In this document: in pieces, positions 1 through 11,308 of the stretch
Numbering within the stretch: position 1 is the first letter of the stretch
Layout of the letters: the number at the start of each line of letters is the position of its first letter
DNA from: Eonycteris spelaea
Lineage: Eukaryota > Chordata > Mammalia > Chiroptera > Pteropodidae
Length of the DNA stretch: 64,000 nucleotides
Direction: 5' to 3'
Assembly: GCA_003508835.1 (NCBI GenBank)
Contig: PUFA01000068.1
Location: 5,952,001-6,016,000 of the forward strand
The notes under the pieces: generated by a model
The model's input: only the letters and a program-made list of their open reading frames with translations
The model's database searches: none
Told to the model about the DNA's origin: nothing
Translations under genes and position numbers: made by a program

Positions 1-307
1 CTTATAACAAGAATCCCATTTCCACAGTTTCTAATAACATATTTGTAATTTCCTTCTGAGTCCTTACTATTAGCTCCTTTGATGTTCATATTTCTAGCTA
101 CAGTCTGTTTATGACTACTTAGGTGTATATTATATAGGTTTTATATTTTGCCCTCACTTCTTTCTGAGCCCTCACTGGCTTCTTTAAATTATGTATTTCT
201 ACTAAGTCTGCTCAAAGTAGTCTAGACTTATTCTGTTATCTTCATCAAAAGTTGTTCAGCCTCTATCAATTCCAAAGCCTCTCCAATTTGCTAGATATTT
301 GTTACTC
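1..307 (-). mobile_element. Possible MaLR internal-region remnant
   Basis: No gene is seen. The last ~100 bases (a stretch with 'ttccaaagcctctcc') resemble sequence that often lies just inside antisense MaLR LTRs in mammals, and an antisense MaLR-type LTR follows directly. The first 200 bases are unassigned AT-rich sequence. Confidence 0.3.
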
Positions 308-741
308 AAATCTGTATAGTTTCCTCTTGCTACTTCTGTATAATCGTCATGCCTTAAAAAATACACATTTTTTATTTTATAGTTCTGGAGGTCAGAGTCA
401 TAAAAAAAAAAAAAGTCAGCCAGACTACATTTCTTCTGAAGGCTCTAGGGGAAATTCTTTTTCCTTGCCTTTTCTAGCTTTTAGAGACAACCTGTATTTT
501 TTGGTTCATGGCCTTATCCTCCATCCTCAAAATAGCATAGCACCTTCCAATCTGTCCCTCTAACTCTTACCCTTTTGCCTCTCTCCTAGAAGGACCTGTG
601 TGATTATATTGGGCCCACCCAAATTATCCAAGATAATCTTCCCATCTCAAAATCCTTAACATAATCATATTTTCAAAGTCTCTTTTGCCCTATAAGCTAA
701 CTCAGTCACAGGTTTTTGGAATTAGGACACGGATATCTGTT
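308..741 (-). mobile_element. MaLR-type LTR (MLT1/MST-like), antisense
   Basis: Antisense relic of an ERVL-MaLR long terminal repeat. Landmarks in order are 'agttctggaggtcagag', 'ggctctaggggaaattc', 'gggcccacccaaattatcc', 'atctcaaaatccttaac' and 'ggacacggatatc', which match the remembered reverse complement of this LTR class. It is the same class as the sense copies at 36640-37035 and 63274-63992. An A-run near 405 is a local expansion. An open frame across this block is an accident of the repeat. The exact subfamily needs a library comparison. Confidence 0.7.
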
Positions 742-988
742 TTAAAGATTTTTATTAAAATATAGCTAACACAGAAATATCAGTTTCAAGTGTAGACCAT
801 AGTCATTCAACACTTATACACATAAAGAAGTGATTATCATGATAAGTCCAGCAACCATCTGACACCATAGAATGCAACTACAATGTTATTGACTATATTC
901 CCCATGCTGTACATTCCACTCCCATGACTTATTTTTTTATACCTAGAATTTGAACATCTTATTCTCCTTCACCTTCCCACCCCTTTTA
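742..988 (-). mobile_element. L1 3' UTR fragment, antisense (first of two)
   Basis: Begins with a T-rich run and 'tattaaaatatagctaacac', then an L1 3' end of laurasiatherian type: 'cagtttcaagtgtagacc', 'gaagtgattatcatgataag', 'gttattgactatattcccc'. Severely 5' truncated. It is followed head-to-tail by another 3' end, so at least two insertion events are stacked here. Confidence 0.7.
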
Positions 989-1425
989 AAAATTGTTCAA
1001 CTACAGTAGACATTCAGTATTATATTAGTTTCAGGTGTACAGCATAATGGTTAGACTTTTATGTAATTTATGAAGTGATCTCCCTGACTAGTTTAGTACC
1101 CACCTGGCACTATACATAGTTATTACCATGTTTTTGACTATATTTCCTATGCTATACTTTACATCTGCATGACTATTTCATAACTATCAATTTGTAATTC
1201 GTAATCCCTTCATTTTTTTTCACTCCGACCTCCAACCTTCTCCCATCTGGCAACTATTCCCTGCATCTATGAGTTTGTTTCTATTTTGTTTGTTTGTTTA
1301 TTGGTTGGTTGGTTTATTTTGTTCTTTAGATTCCACATATAAGTGAAATACTATGGTATTTGTCTTTCTCTGTCTGACTTATTTTATTTAGCATAAAACC
1401 TTCTAGGTTCATCCAAAGACTTGGA
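989..1425 (-). mobile_element. L1 3' UTR and ORF2 tail, antisense (second of two)
   Basis: A second L1 3' end: 'gtttcaggtgtacagc', 'tagtacccacctggcac', 'ctatgagtttgtttc', ending in 'cttctaggttcatcc', which corresponds to the last part of ORF2. Its 3' UTR resembles those of the half-L1 elements at 17.7, 43.7 and 53.2 kb. Truncated near 1425. Confidence 0.75.
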
Positions 1426-1479
1426 TGTTTTTGTAGTAGTAGTATTCAGCCTATCATGCATATGTTATGTGAAGACAAT

Positions 1480-2053
1480 AAAACTGAGAGTTATAACAGG
1501 CAGTTATTTAAATCAAATGGTCAGAGAAAACTTCTCTGAAGAGAATGTGTTTAAGCCAAGACCTGAATGGTGTGAGGAAGTCAGCCATGATGAACACTGG
1601 GGGTGAAACAGCAAGGGCGATGGTAGCTTGTCATGTTTGAGAAATAGAAAAAAGATAGTGAGGCTGAGACATAAATGGTGAATCGTTTGAAATTAGGTCA
1701 CATAGGACCCCATTAATTAAAGGAATTTAGATTTTATTCTGTGACCAAAAAAAATCCTCACCAGTTTTAAGCAAGAAAATAACATGATCTGATAATGCAT
1801 TTTATACAGATTATTCTTCTCATTCTGTGGATAATGAATTGTAAAGGGACAGGAGAGCAGGGAGATGAGACATGAGGCTGTAGTCCTAAGGGCAGTAGTT
1901 TTGGTAAGAAATCATGGCGGCTTTAAACCTAGGGAAGCAGTATTAATAGGATTTGTTGATGCTAGGTGGAGGGATTGAGGAAAATATTGGGATTAAGGAT
2001 AACTTCTGGGCTTTAGTCTTGAGTAACTGAATGCATTTTAATAAAAGAGAGAA
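1480..2053 (-). mobile_element. L2 LINE remnant, antisense, left part
   Basis: Old L2 sequence in reverse: 'agacctgaatggtgtgagg', 'gaatttagattttattctg', 'agcaagaaaataacatgatc', 'tgggctttagtcttgagtaa'. The match continues beyond the half-L1 insertion, at about 3900, so the two blocks were once one element. Its very high divergence fits an ancient mammalian repeat. Confidence 0.6.
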
Positions 2054-3857
2054 TCCTTGAAACTCTGCCTCCCCCAACTTGCAGCCCCACCCAAGCCACA
2101 TCCAGGTGTATCCTCAGTGAATCAGGTGCTCCTTGCTGAGCAGCACCTAAACACACAATGGTGGCAGCTGGCCTTGTTTTCTGGTGTGGTCTTTTGAGGC
2201 ATCTATAAGCACAGCATCTGTGGATTGCTTGCTGAATCTTAACAGGTGGCTCCAGAGGGGAAGAGGCTTGGGTTAAATTTGGCCTGCAGCTAAACCCCTC
2301 TCAGAACTTTGGACAGCTACCACACAAAGCCACACTAATAAGACTAGGAGACTTAGGAGTTTTGCTTAGTACATAGAAACAGACACAGACACAGAAAAGT
2401 AGCTAAATATGGGAAGACACAGAAACAGAAATCATCTGAGAGAACAGAACAGAGATCCAGAAATAATGGAGTTAAGCAATCTAACAGATACAGAGTTCAA
2501 AACATTGGTTATAAAGATGCTCAATGAACTTATGGGAAGTGTAGATAAATTCAGTGAGAACTTCAACAAAAAGATAAAAAACATAAAAATGGAAATGAAA
2601 ATTACAAAAGGGAATCAGCCAGAAATGAAGAATACATTATTTGAGATGAGAAGTATAGTAAATGGAAAAAATAAAGTGAATAAAGAAGAGGATCAAATGA
2701 CCTATATAGAGGAAGGGAAAGCCAGAATGGCAAGAAAAAAGAAGCCAAGACTATAATAATAATTTAAGGAGCCTATGTGACACTATGAAAGGTCAAAATA
2801 TCTGGGTCATTGGGATACCTGGAGGAAAACAAGGCGTTGAACAGCTATTTGAAGAAGTAATGATGGAAAACTTCCTTAACCTGGTGAAGGAAATAAACAT
2901 AAAACCCCAGGATGCTCAGAGGATCCCCAAATATAGGAACCCAAAGAGACCCACACCAAATCACATCATAATTAAATCCCAAAAGTTAAATGCAAAGAGA
3001 ATCTTAAAAGAGCAAGAGAAAAGCAGATAGTTACTTACAAGGGAACACCTATAAGAATGGCAGTTGATTTCTCAAAAGAAACTATGCAAGCCAGAAAGAC
3101 TTAGCACAAAAATATTTGTTGTGATGAAAACCCTGGATCTACAACCAAGAATACTTTATTCAGCAAGACTATCAGTAAGAGTTGAAGGACAGTTAAAGAG
3201 CTTCCAAGACAAAAATAAGCTAAAGGAATTAGTCAACAGCAAGCTAGTATTATAGTAAATGTTTGAGGAACTTTAAGAAGAAAGAACATGTATCAAAAAA
3301 CAGGAATGAAGAATGGCAACAACTATATTCCTATCAATAAGTATCTCAAATGGAAAAGAATTAAGTGCTCCAACTTAAAGGCCCCTATATGCCACCTGCA
3401 AGAGACTCACTTCAGATGAAAAGACACACACAGACTAAAAGGAAGGGGATGGAAAAAGATATTCCCTGATGGACCTAGAAGATATTTAAGTCAGACAGAG
3501 AAAGATAAATACCATATGATTTCACTTAGACACAGAAGCTAAGGAACAAAAAGAATAAACTAATCAAAACAGACTCAAAATATAGTGGACAATTTGGTGA
3601 TGAACAGCAAGGAGGGGTATTGGGGGACTAGGAGAATGGAGTGAAGGGTTAAAGAAGTACAAATTAATAGTTGACGGATGGTCACGGGGATGGAAAGCAT
3701 GACATAGGGAATACAATTAGCATTAATATGTTGGCTAGGTGGAGGGCCAGCAGAGAGAGGGAGCAATTGGGAGGATCATTTTATGAGCTTTATAGGTGTC
3801 TAAGCAATGTACTGTATACTTGAAACCAATGAAAATAAATTAATTAATTTAGAAAAA
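2054..3857 (+). mobile_element. Half-L1 (HAL1-like) element, deletion type II
   Basis: A sense L1-derived element made of a truncated 5' UTR (to ~2400), ORF1 (2409-3255), a short piece of the ORF2 endonuclease start (~3300-3465) and then directly the 3' end of L1 (from 'gatggacctag' at ~3468 to ~3840). Almost all of ORF2 is missing. The junction 'aaaagatattc/cctgatgg' recurs in the element at 53.2-55.7 kb. Flanks ('ataaaagagagaat' on the left, 'atataagagaat' on the right) look like a decayed target duplication, and an old antisense L2 is split at this point. It is non-autonomous and dead. Confidence 0.75.
2409..3255 (+). pseudogene. Broken L1 ORF1 (RNA-binding protein) of the half-L1
   Basis: L1 ORF1p is an RNA-binding chaperone that packages L1 RNA. 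Three open pieces carry its order of parts. The N-terminal coiled-coil region is at 2409-2756 ('MLNELMGSVDKFSENF'). The RRM is at 2785-3030 ('IWVIGIPGGKQGVEQLFEEV', then 'RPTPNHIIIKSQKLNAKRI'). The C-terminal domain is at 3064-3255 ('DLQPRILYSARLSVRVEG'). Stops and frameshifts separate the pieces, so no full protein is encoded. The final stop is at 3253-3255. Confidence 0.85.
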
Positions 3858-3869
3858 ATATAAGAGAAT

Positions 3870-3985
3870 AATAAGGGAAGAAGCAGTTTGGAGTACTGAA
3901 AATCAAAAGTTAAATGTGTTATTCCTATTAGATATTCAAATGGAGATGCCAGCTCTTAAGTTAGATATTTGGTACAGAAGTTAAC
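3870..3985 (-). mobile_element. L2 LINE remnant, antisense, right part
   Basis: Continues the L2 match broken at 2053: 'aaatgtgttattcctatta' and 'tcaaatggagatgccagc' correspond to the next segment of reversed L2. Together the two halves show that the half-L1 inserted into a pre-existing L2. Confidence 0.55.
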
Positions 3986-4027
3986 CTTAGTAAAGAGCTT
4001 AAAAATAAAGTGATTCTTTTAAAATTT

Positions 4028-4540
4028 AAGTCAGATCAGGACACTCATTGCTGAGAACTTCTAAAAGCCTCCGTTTTCCTTAGAGTCTTTATCACGGTTC
4101 ATAAGGCTCTCAAAAGCCATTTCTCTATTGCCTTTCTGATTTCATTTCATGCAATTTCCCTTTTACCCACTTGCTCTAGATGTAGTGGCTTTCCCTCTAC
4201 GTTCATTTAGGTCTCTGTTGAAATGTTACTTCATCAAAGGACTCTTCTCTGGCCACTTTTCTAAAATAGCACCTTTCTCCAGTTCTCTAATCTTTAACCT
4301 TGATTTATTTTTCTTCATTGCATTGATCCCTCTAACAGTTTGTATGTATGTATGTATGTATGTATGTATGTATATATGTATATGCATGCATTTGTTCATC
4401 TAAGTTCGAGAATGTAAAATCCATTAGGGTAAGATTTGTTTATTTTATCCATTGCTAAAGACTTAATACCTAAAACAGTGCTTGACACAAGCACTTATTA
4501 TTTGTTGGAATTAATGAATGATAATGAGATAGGATTTGGA
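4028..4540 (+). mobile_element. L2 LINE 3' end, sense
   Basis: Classic L2 3' segment: 'gtctctgttgaaatgttac', 'ctcttctctggccac', 'aaatccattagggtaag', 'aacagtgcttgacac', ending near 'ttgttggaattaatgaatga'. It is interrupted by a (TATG) microsatellite at 4339-4385. Degraded, non-coding. Confidence 0.8.
4339..4385. repeat. (TGTA)n microsatellite
   Basis: About ten TGTA units with a TATATA interruption near the end, lying inside the L2 copy. Confidence 0.95.
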
Positions 4541-4639
4541 AGGATAATCAGACACAAAGATTATAACTGAAGTAGGAATTGGGTTTAGGTAATTTACTTA
4601 TGTTACTATTGAGGTGAATACTGGAGAAGTAAAACTTTT

Positions 4640-4760
4640 TTGGGAAAATGATAAATTCACTCTTGGGCATGAGCTTAAGATATTTTTAGACATCAAAAAG
4701 GAGATAAATGAATGATTCTGAAGCCTAGGATAGGAACTTGTGGAGGGGATATAAGTTAGA
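4640..4760 (-). mobile_element. Possible L2 fragment, antisense
   Basis: 'ctcttgggcatgagcttaag' and 'gatatttttagacatc' weakly resemble reversed L2 around the segment seen at 3900. No protein-coding signal. Confidence 0.3.
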
Positions 4761-4854
4761 CCAAGTGATTTGGGTAACAGTTGCACCCATGGAAGTGGTT
4801 GACACAAAGCAGGTGATAAAAACTATGTGAATTAAAGTAGTGGAAAAGAAATAT

Positions 4855-5250
4855 CAATTTTCAAACAGTATGAAGATTATTCGAAAACTGAAACTAGAAC
4901 TACCATATGTTCCAGCAATCCCACTTCTGGGTATATATCCAAAGGAAATTAAATAAGCGTCTTGAAGAGATATATGCATTCCCATGATCATTGCAGTATT
5001 ATTCACAATCCGACATCAAAACAACCTGTGTTCATATAAGTATTACGCAGCTATAAAAAAAAGAGTAGATCTTTAAAGTTCTTACCACAAAATAGACAGT
5101 AACGACGTGAGGTGATGGAAGTGTTAGCTATCTTAGTGTGGTAATCCTTTGGCAATAGGTGTGTCAATCATCATGTTGTATACCTTAAACTTATGCACTG
5201 TTACAAGTCAAGTTTATCTCAGTAAAGCTGAACATAAATACAATAGCCTC
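4855..5250 (+). mobile_element. L1 3' end fragment, sense
   Basis: Carries the L1 ORF2 C-terminal coding relic ('ccagcaatcccacttctggg') and an old L1M-type 3' UTR ('gaggtgatggaagtgttagc', 'aatcatcatgttgtatacc', 'ctcagtaaagctgaa'). Strongly 5' truncated and frameshifted. The family differs from the half-L1 copies. Confidence 0.8.
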
Positions 5251-5279
5251 ATAAAATTTTACATGTTTTTAAAGAAAAA

Positions 5280-5395
5280 AGCACCTACTCTGTGCCAATT
5301 CCTATACAGTACTACTTTCATATACCTCATTTAATTTCCTTAACATTGGTATAAGATCCTTGTTACTATTTCTATTTCACAGATATAATTCTCTA
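5280..5395 (-). mobile_element. MIR SINE fragment, antisense
   Basis: 'cacctactctgtgccaattc' through 'ttctatttcacagatataat' follows the reversed MIR 3' half. Confidence 0.55.
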
Positions 5396-5539
5396 AATTC
5401 TGCTTTTCAATCAGGAGTTAAGATTTTGCATAAATTGGAAATCTTTGTTTCAATGTGGTAAGTTTGTGGGCCATCTCTTTTTTTGCTGTCCCAATGCTCT
5501 ACATTGACATTTTATTAGAATTTAGCCAAGTCTGGTAAA

Positions 5540-5945
5540 TACTTGAGTATTTGCTTTGTGCTAGGCAGTGTAGTAAAAATGGTATGGATATGAAAAAAGA
5601 ATAAATCTCTATCTTCAATGAGTTCACAGTCAAGAAATGTGATTATTGATGATTATTATGTTAGCAGTATGAAATTATAATCACAATAAGTTATATTGTA
5701 TCCTGTAATAGAAATATGCATAAGATATAAATGAAGCGCAAAAATGAGACATCTAATACGTTCTGTAGATGTAGGGAGTGTTTGGGAAGTTTTCTTAGAA
5801 GATATACCTTATCTGAACTTTTAATGGTGAATAGATTTGCTAGGTAAAGAAAGAAGGGAGGGAAGGAAGGAAGGGCATTCTAAATATACAGAGAGGAGTA
5901 TAAAATAAATAATGGAAGTCTGAAACTATGTGTTATGGGCAAGAC
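5540..5945 (-). mobile_element. L2 LINE 3' region, antisense
   Basis: 'tttgctttgtgctaggcagt', 'ctatcttcaatgagttcaca' and 'gggaagttttcttagaagat' match reversed L2 in order. A small (GGAA) run lies at ~5855-5875. Confidence 0.6.
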
Positions 5946-6739
5946 TCTCCAAGAAACTCAGTACGTTTTACATTGAATTTTGTATAAATTCAGCATTCTT
6001 TTTCTTGTTTCAGCAGGAGTGTCCCAGGTAAAGGTACTAAAATAATTGGTTTATACTGCTATCCAAAGCAGTGGGTAAGAGAAAGGCACAAGTGAATTGG
6101 GAAAATAGTAGTTGGGGAAATAGTGCTGATTGTAAGGACAGCAAACAGACTCAAAGCTTGGAGGAGAAACAGGATAAAGTGACTGGAACAAGACTGATGA
6201 AATGGTTTGTAAATAAGGCTATGATGTGGTGCTTGTCATGAGTGGCACAGGGTTGGTGGGCTGCTTATGATCCCAAGGACTGGGCAGGAAGGAAGCTAGT
6301 TTGGTACCTTAAGTCTTCCCAGGTATGTAGAATTTTGCATGGAACTTTTTTGTCATGACAAGTATAACCAGATTGAGGAATAATACTCTTTTTTACCTGT
6401 TCTTGAAGCTTGCTTACACTCCTCTTGGAAAAGAAAACGAAAATGATTTAGAAATCAAAACTAGGACACCAGGCCTGACATCAATTAATGTATTATGTAC
6501 TAAGGAATTCTCCTGGTAGATTAACAGCAAGATGTTTCAAAACATCATCTCGGATAATAAGATAAAGGTAATGACAGGAACATACGTCTTTCCAGATGCA
6601 GAAGATATTAAGCAGGGATCAGAAGAGAATAAGTAGCACGCTTAATGTCGCTCTCTTTCCCCTTTAGGAAATATCAAGAGGGTATATTGCTAAATTTTAT
6701 AATTGAACAACTTGAGTTTTGAAGGGAAAAGGAAGAAAA
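5946..6739. other. No feature recognised
   Basis: No open frame of note, no RNA gene and no repeat that I can name. The first 300 bases may be a further, very decayed L2 continuation. Confidence 0.4.
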
Positions 6740-6950
6740 CATTCAGTTCCAAACAGATGTTAGCCACGTTAGATATTTGCATGCCCTGTATAAAATCTCA
6801 TGATCATCCCATGGCACGAGTTATGTCCTAATGAGAAAAGGAACATCCAGAAAGGTTGAATGCCGGGGCCAAAGTGCAGAGTGGACATACAAATATGAGT
6901 CTGCTTACCTCTGAATAGCGCAGTCTTTTAACCACACCACATTCACTGTC
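6740..6950 (-). mobile_element. MIR SINE, antisense
   Basis: 'gcatgccctgtataaaatctc', then 'gagaaaaggaacatccagaa', 'ggggccaaagtgcagagtgg' and 'cagtcttttaaccacaccac' reproduce the reversed MIR order, including its tRNA-like 5' end at the right. Confidence 0.65.
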
Positions 6951-7269
6951 CATTTGAATTATAAATCTTAATTAAGAGAAATTCAGAAGGAGGAAAGTGC
7001 ACGCTGAAAATTGGGAAAGTGGGTACAGAGATTTAGAATTTAGAGGTGACCTGGGAAGTCACTTCAGCTGTATTCTGCCCTAGGTTTTATCAATGACCAA
7101 GCTTTCAGTGACAAATTATCTCTGTGTCTTTGGTGGCAGGTTTGTTAGACTCATAAAAAGTTAACTTTTGCTGAGAAGAGAAGCTGCTTTCATATTTTCC
7201 ACCTTCCTTCATTTAGGTAATTAGATTCCTGTGCAACAACTGGGTGCTAAGAGCTCCCCATGGTCTGCA

Positions 7270-7446
7270 GCTTTCCAGCTCTACTTGCTACAGGCCCTTG
7301 TTTCTTCATGTTTCATTGTAGATTATAATCAAACTTACTTCATAGAGGTTTTGTTTTTAAATAAGTTGATGTATTAGAATGCTTACCAAAATCTGGCACA
7401 TAGAAATAATTCAGTAAATGATATATAATATATTATGGTTATTATG
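7270..7446 (+). mobile_element. MIR SINE, sense 3' part
   Basis: 'cttacttcatagaggtt', 'aatctggcacatagaaataa' and 'ttcagtaaatgat' match the MIR 3' region. Confidence 0.55.
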
Positions 7447-7831
7447 TTTGAGGAATTCAGTTTTAAATCTGTTTCCTTTCCAGGTATGGATGGGTATGAA
7501 GCATCAAAGACATGAGGAAGTAGTTGTTAGTAATCTCATCAGACTCTCCCTGTAGGGTCCTCAAGGTCTGGACAGATGTTGATCGGTTAGGTTCCTGTGT
7601 CTAGCAGTATGTAGCAGGCTCTGAATACAACCTGATTTAAATTTAGTTTGTGTAGCTCTCTTGTCTTTTTCCTATATTAATCATCATTCACAATGGTGTC
7701 TGTCTTCCTGGTCAAAATGATCATCTTTATAGTTCAGTCAACTAAGCCATGCTATTTATCTGCCAATTTGTGATAAAATATCATCAATAATTAGACTATC
7801 TTACTCTGGTTATGCATCCAACAATTCCAAT

Positions 7832-7832
<1 letters not shown>

Positions 7833-7877
<45 letters not shown>
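7833..7877. repeat. (TG)n microsatellite
   Basis: About 22 uninterrupted TG units, followed by a G-rich tract and a small hairpin ('ggggggagtcccccac'). Confidence 0.98.
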
Positions 7878-7889
7878 TGGGGGGAGTCC

Positions 7890-8782
7890 CCCACATTAAC
7901 AAGCAATTATGTGATACCAGCTGGTTGTCTTGCAGTTCAATTCTGGCATTATGAGGAGATAACATCAGATTTCATAGGTTAAAGGATCAGTCCCACAAGA
8001 CTGCCTTCAACTTCAGAATGCCAATCACAAGTCCAACTTATTACCTGTGCTTCTGGCCAACTGGCTGTAAATCAGGGGCTCCCATGACCCCTCCTTGGGT
8101 TCTATTAATTTTCTAGAGTGGCTCACAGAAATCAGGAAACCTGTTTACTCACTAAGCTACCAGTTTATTACAAAGAATATTAAAGAATCAATGGCCAGAT
8201 GAAGAGATATATAAGGCAAGGTCCTTAACAAAGGAGCTTCAGTCTTTGTGGTGTTTGAGGCCCCACTTGATGGAATGTGGAAATGTTCTGGTTCACCAAT
8301 CTGGACCTCTCCAACCCCACTTTGGGGTTTTTATGGAGGCTTCATTATATAGGCATGATTAATTAAATTATTGAACATTGATGATTGATTCAACCTCCAG
8401 TGTCTCTTTCCTCTCTGGATAGCAGGGAGTAGGTCTGAAAGTTCCAATCCTCTATTCATAGTTGGTTCCCTTGGCAACCAACCCCTTTCCTTAGGTGCTT
8501 TTCAAAAGTCACCTCATTAACATAAACCCAGTTGTGTTGGAAAGGGCATTGTTATGAATAACAAGACACTCAGTTCATCTTTATGGCTCTGAAGCAATTT
8601 CAAGAACTGAGAACAAGAGACCAATATTATAATAAAAGATGCTTCTATTGCTCTTATAGCTCAAAAAATTCTGAGAGTTTTGCGAGCTGTGATTTAGGAA
8701 GTGTGGACAAAGACCAAATTTCTATGAGAAATATATTTTGGTCATCTGAATGAAAATATATATGTTAATTATAAATCACAAT
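7890..8782 (-). mobile_element. ERVL-class LTR (MLT2-like), antisense
   Basis: Long antisense LTR relic. In order it shows 'ctcccatgacccctccttgg', 'tctagagtggctcacagaaa', 'ggtttttatggaggcttcat', 'aggcatgattaattaaatta', 'cctcattaacataaaccca', 'ttatgaataacaagacactc' and 'gtggacaaagaccaaattt', the reversed order of the MLT2 group. On the minus strand the LTR would begin near 8781 with 'tgtgatttataatt'. No internal retroviral genes adjoin it, so it is a solitary or isolated LTR. The subfamily call is from memory. Confidence 0.65.
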
Positions 8783-10665
8783 ACTTTACTCCCCCTGAGA
8801 GGACATATTCACATTTTGGTAGGATCTAATACCTAAACACAGAGAGATCAATGGAAGGGGTCACAATATGAGCAGAGACACAGAGAAGGAGGATTGAGAG
8901 TTTATGATCTAACAATGCAATCTTTGATTACTGTTTTTATCTTTCAGCAGAAGCACTACTCTTTGAACTAAAAGATTAGAAAGGTTATGGAAGTGGTCCA
9001 GGTTCATCTCATTTAGAAGCCTTAGACATTTTTATCAGGTCCCTTTCTGGTAGGAGTTAGGTAGAGTTATTTCTGATAGAATATAGAGCAATTTCAGTTG
9101 TTTTCTGTACCCAATTCTTGATTCATTTGAAAAAATAAACTGGTGATTTTTTTAAAATTTATTTTTATTTAAAAAATTTTTTTTATCTCTATCTGGAAGG
9201 TATAATGTGGTAAATTCATTCCTTGGTCTATAATTCCAGGAATAATCCTCTAGAACTGAATCCCTGGAGTAAAACCGTGAGGAAGCTCGGATACCTGAGA
9301 TAAGGAGGAAGTAGCCACTAGAGAAGGCTCACATAATGCTGGCTTATGTAACCCAGAGAAAAATGACTCCGAGGTTCTAGAAAAGAGCAGTATAATAGTG
9401 TGAAATGTACCAGTTTGTTATGGTATAACATAAGCTGTGTGAACTTATGAATATGTATCAGATATATCCATTCAAAAAATCAATTATAAAAAAAGGAAAC
9501 TGACAGTCTGCAATAGCAGCCTCTGCATTTTGGAGCCTATTCAAAAATCATCCATGGACCAGGCTGAGTGTGTGTGTAGGGGTGGGTGTGAGTGGGGGGT
9601 GTCAGAATCTGTGCATTGACACCGAAGCAGGTGTCAGTATGTTGGCAGGACTAGATGTGTGCTCAGAGATATAGGGAAGGGTATGGAACTTTGTTTGATG
9701 CATCCAATTATTTTGGCAACTTTATACAGTTGCCAAAGCACCTTTAGGCTTAAAAGAAAAGCCTTGTTACAAGTCATATTTCAATTGGGTGAAGACATGA
9801 AAGGTGAGGAAGTGCAGGCAGTGAATTCTGTAGACCAGTTTGGATAAATTGTGTAATAGTTTGGCAAGTGCACAGAGTGGTTCAGGGTCAAAGGGGTATC
9901 AATTTTTTTTATTTGTCATTGAAATTTATTGGGATACCTTTGTAAGAGAGAAAGACACAGTACGGTTTTAAAGGGGAGAATTTCTTTGAAGAAGAGACTA
10001 AAGATGCAGAGATAGAAGACAATAAAGCAATATTCTAGAGCAAAGCAGCAGTTAATGAAATTTGTTTTAAAAGGGAAAACACCTCATTGACTAGAGAAGA
10101 GGAAATGAAGATAGTGGGGAATATAAACATTGAAACATAAATATTTTACAAAATTAAAACAAAAGTAAATTAGAAAAAAAGTAAAGCAATTGTGAAAGTT
10201 GAAAATTTGAACATAATTATCAGGTTGGTTGCATAATCATATACAGACAGATAATTTCAAATAATTATAAAACATACATTTTGATATATATATGCTAAAG
10301 ATGAAAACAATTGTTTTAAGTTTAAGAAATTTTAAACTTTTTTTCGTTTTATTATTATTAAAGCAGTAAGTGGTAAATGTCAATGTAAAAACCAAAGGTT
10401 TCAACGTAAGATTCAAGAAAAACATAAAATAGAAAAGATTTTAAGAAAACTTTCTATAATCTTACATTTGAATTGAAAATATCAGCATGATTTCTTTGTT
10501 TTTTTCTCTTAAAAATGCTTCTTTCTTAGCTTTGCCTGCTTTAAAAAAGGATTTCAAGTAGTAATGAAAAACCACTTAGCAATGATCACGTCTAGTGCTT
10601 GTTTGCAATCTGTAAACACTATTTCCCATGAAATAAAACCACAACTAGGATTTGGATCTGGGTAA
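8783..10665. other. No feature recognised
   Basis: AT-rich unique-looking sequence. Small open frames at 9659-9847 (+) and 10237-10425 (-) have no recognisable domain. Poly-T/A patches lie near 9150-9185 and 9903. Confidence 0.4.
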
Positions 10666-11308
10666 TGTCAGAGAAGGCAAGAGAAATAAAGTGTTAAATC
10701 AAGCTACAGTCAGACTGCAATATACTGATCAGCCCTGCAGCCAGGGCCCTGAGGACACCTGCAGAACAAAGGAAGATTTCTGCTGGATTGCCAAGAGCTT
10801 GATTTCCACACCTGTGAAGGGGAGACAGGCAAAACGGGGACTTTAAGTGGCACCCTACACAAATAAAAGCATAAGAAATCTATGGAATAAAGGCTAGGAA
10901 TTGCCAGCTGGCCTTTCACTCTACATATTCTTACCTTTTTAGGCTAAATACTCTTCTCCTTCCCCTTCCTCACTATGTATTCATATTAAAGGAAATTAGT
11001 AAACAAATTCTTTAAATTGTAACTCACAGGAACTAAAGAATGGTATATAAGCTGATTTCCCTCTCTCTGTCTTTCTCTGGGTACTCTTCACTTTGTCTCT
11101 CTCACTGTCCACGACTCTCTTAGGCCCTCTCACTCTCTGCCTCTGAGAGAAGACCTTGCTCTGTGGAGTGTTATTTCTTTTCTAATAAGCTTTCCTTTTA
11201 ACTCTAACTTTGGCGTGTGTGTTGAAATCTTTCTACACTCTCCGCCCAAGAACCCTCTTCTCTTAGAGCAGGGCTTGGTCTCCACCCACCCCACACCACT
11301 GGGGAACA
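10666..11308 (+). mobile_element. Solitary retroviral LTR, sense, family not recognised
   Basis: Has the layout of an endogenous retrovirus LTR: a possible 5' 'tgtcagagaaggc', a TATA box ('ggtatataagctg' at ~11042), a pyrimidine-rich R region ('ctctctctgtctttctct'), a polyadenylation signal variant ('aataagctttcc' at ~11184) and a U5-like tail ('ttggcgtgtgtgttg'). Edges are estimates and no target duplication is clear. No gag, pol or env sequence lies beside it. Short open frames inside are not genes. Confidence 0.6.

Noticed and set aside
252..563. 103-residue open frame near the window start
   Set aside because: Falls across an antisense MaLR LTR.
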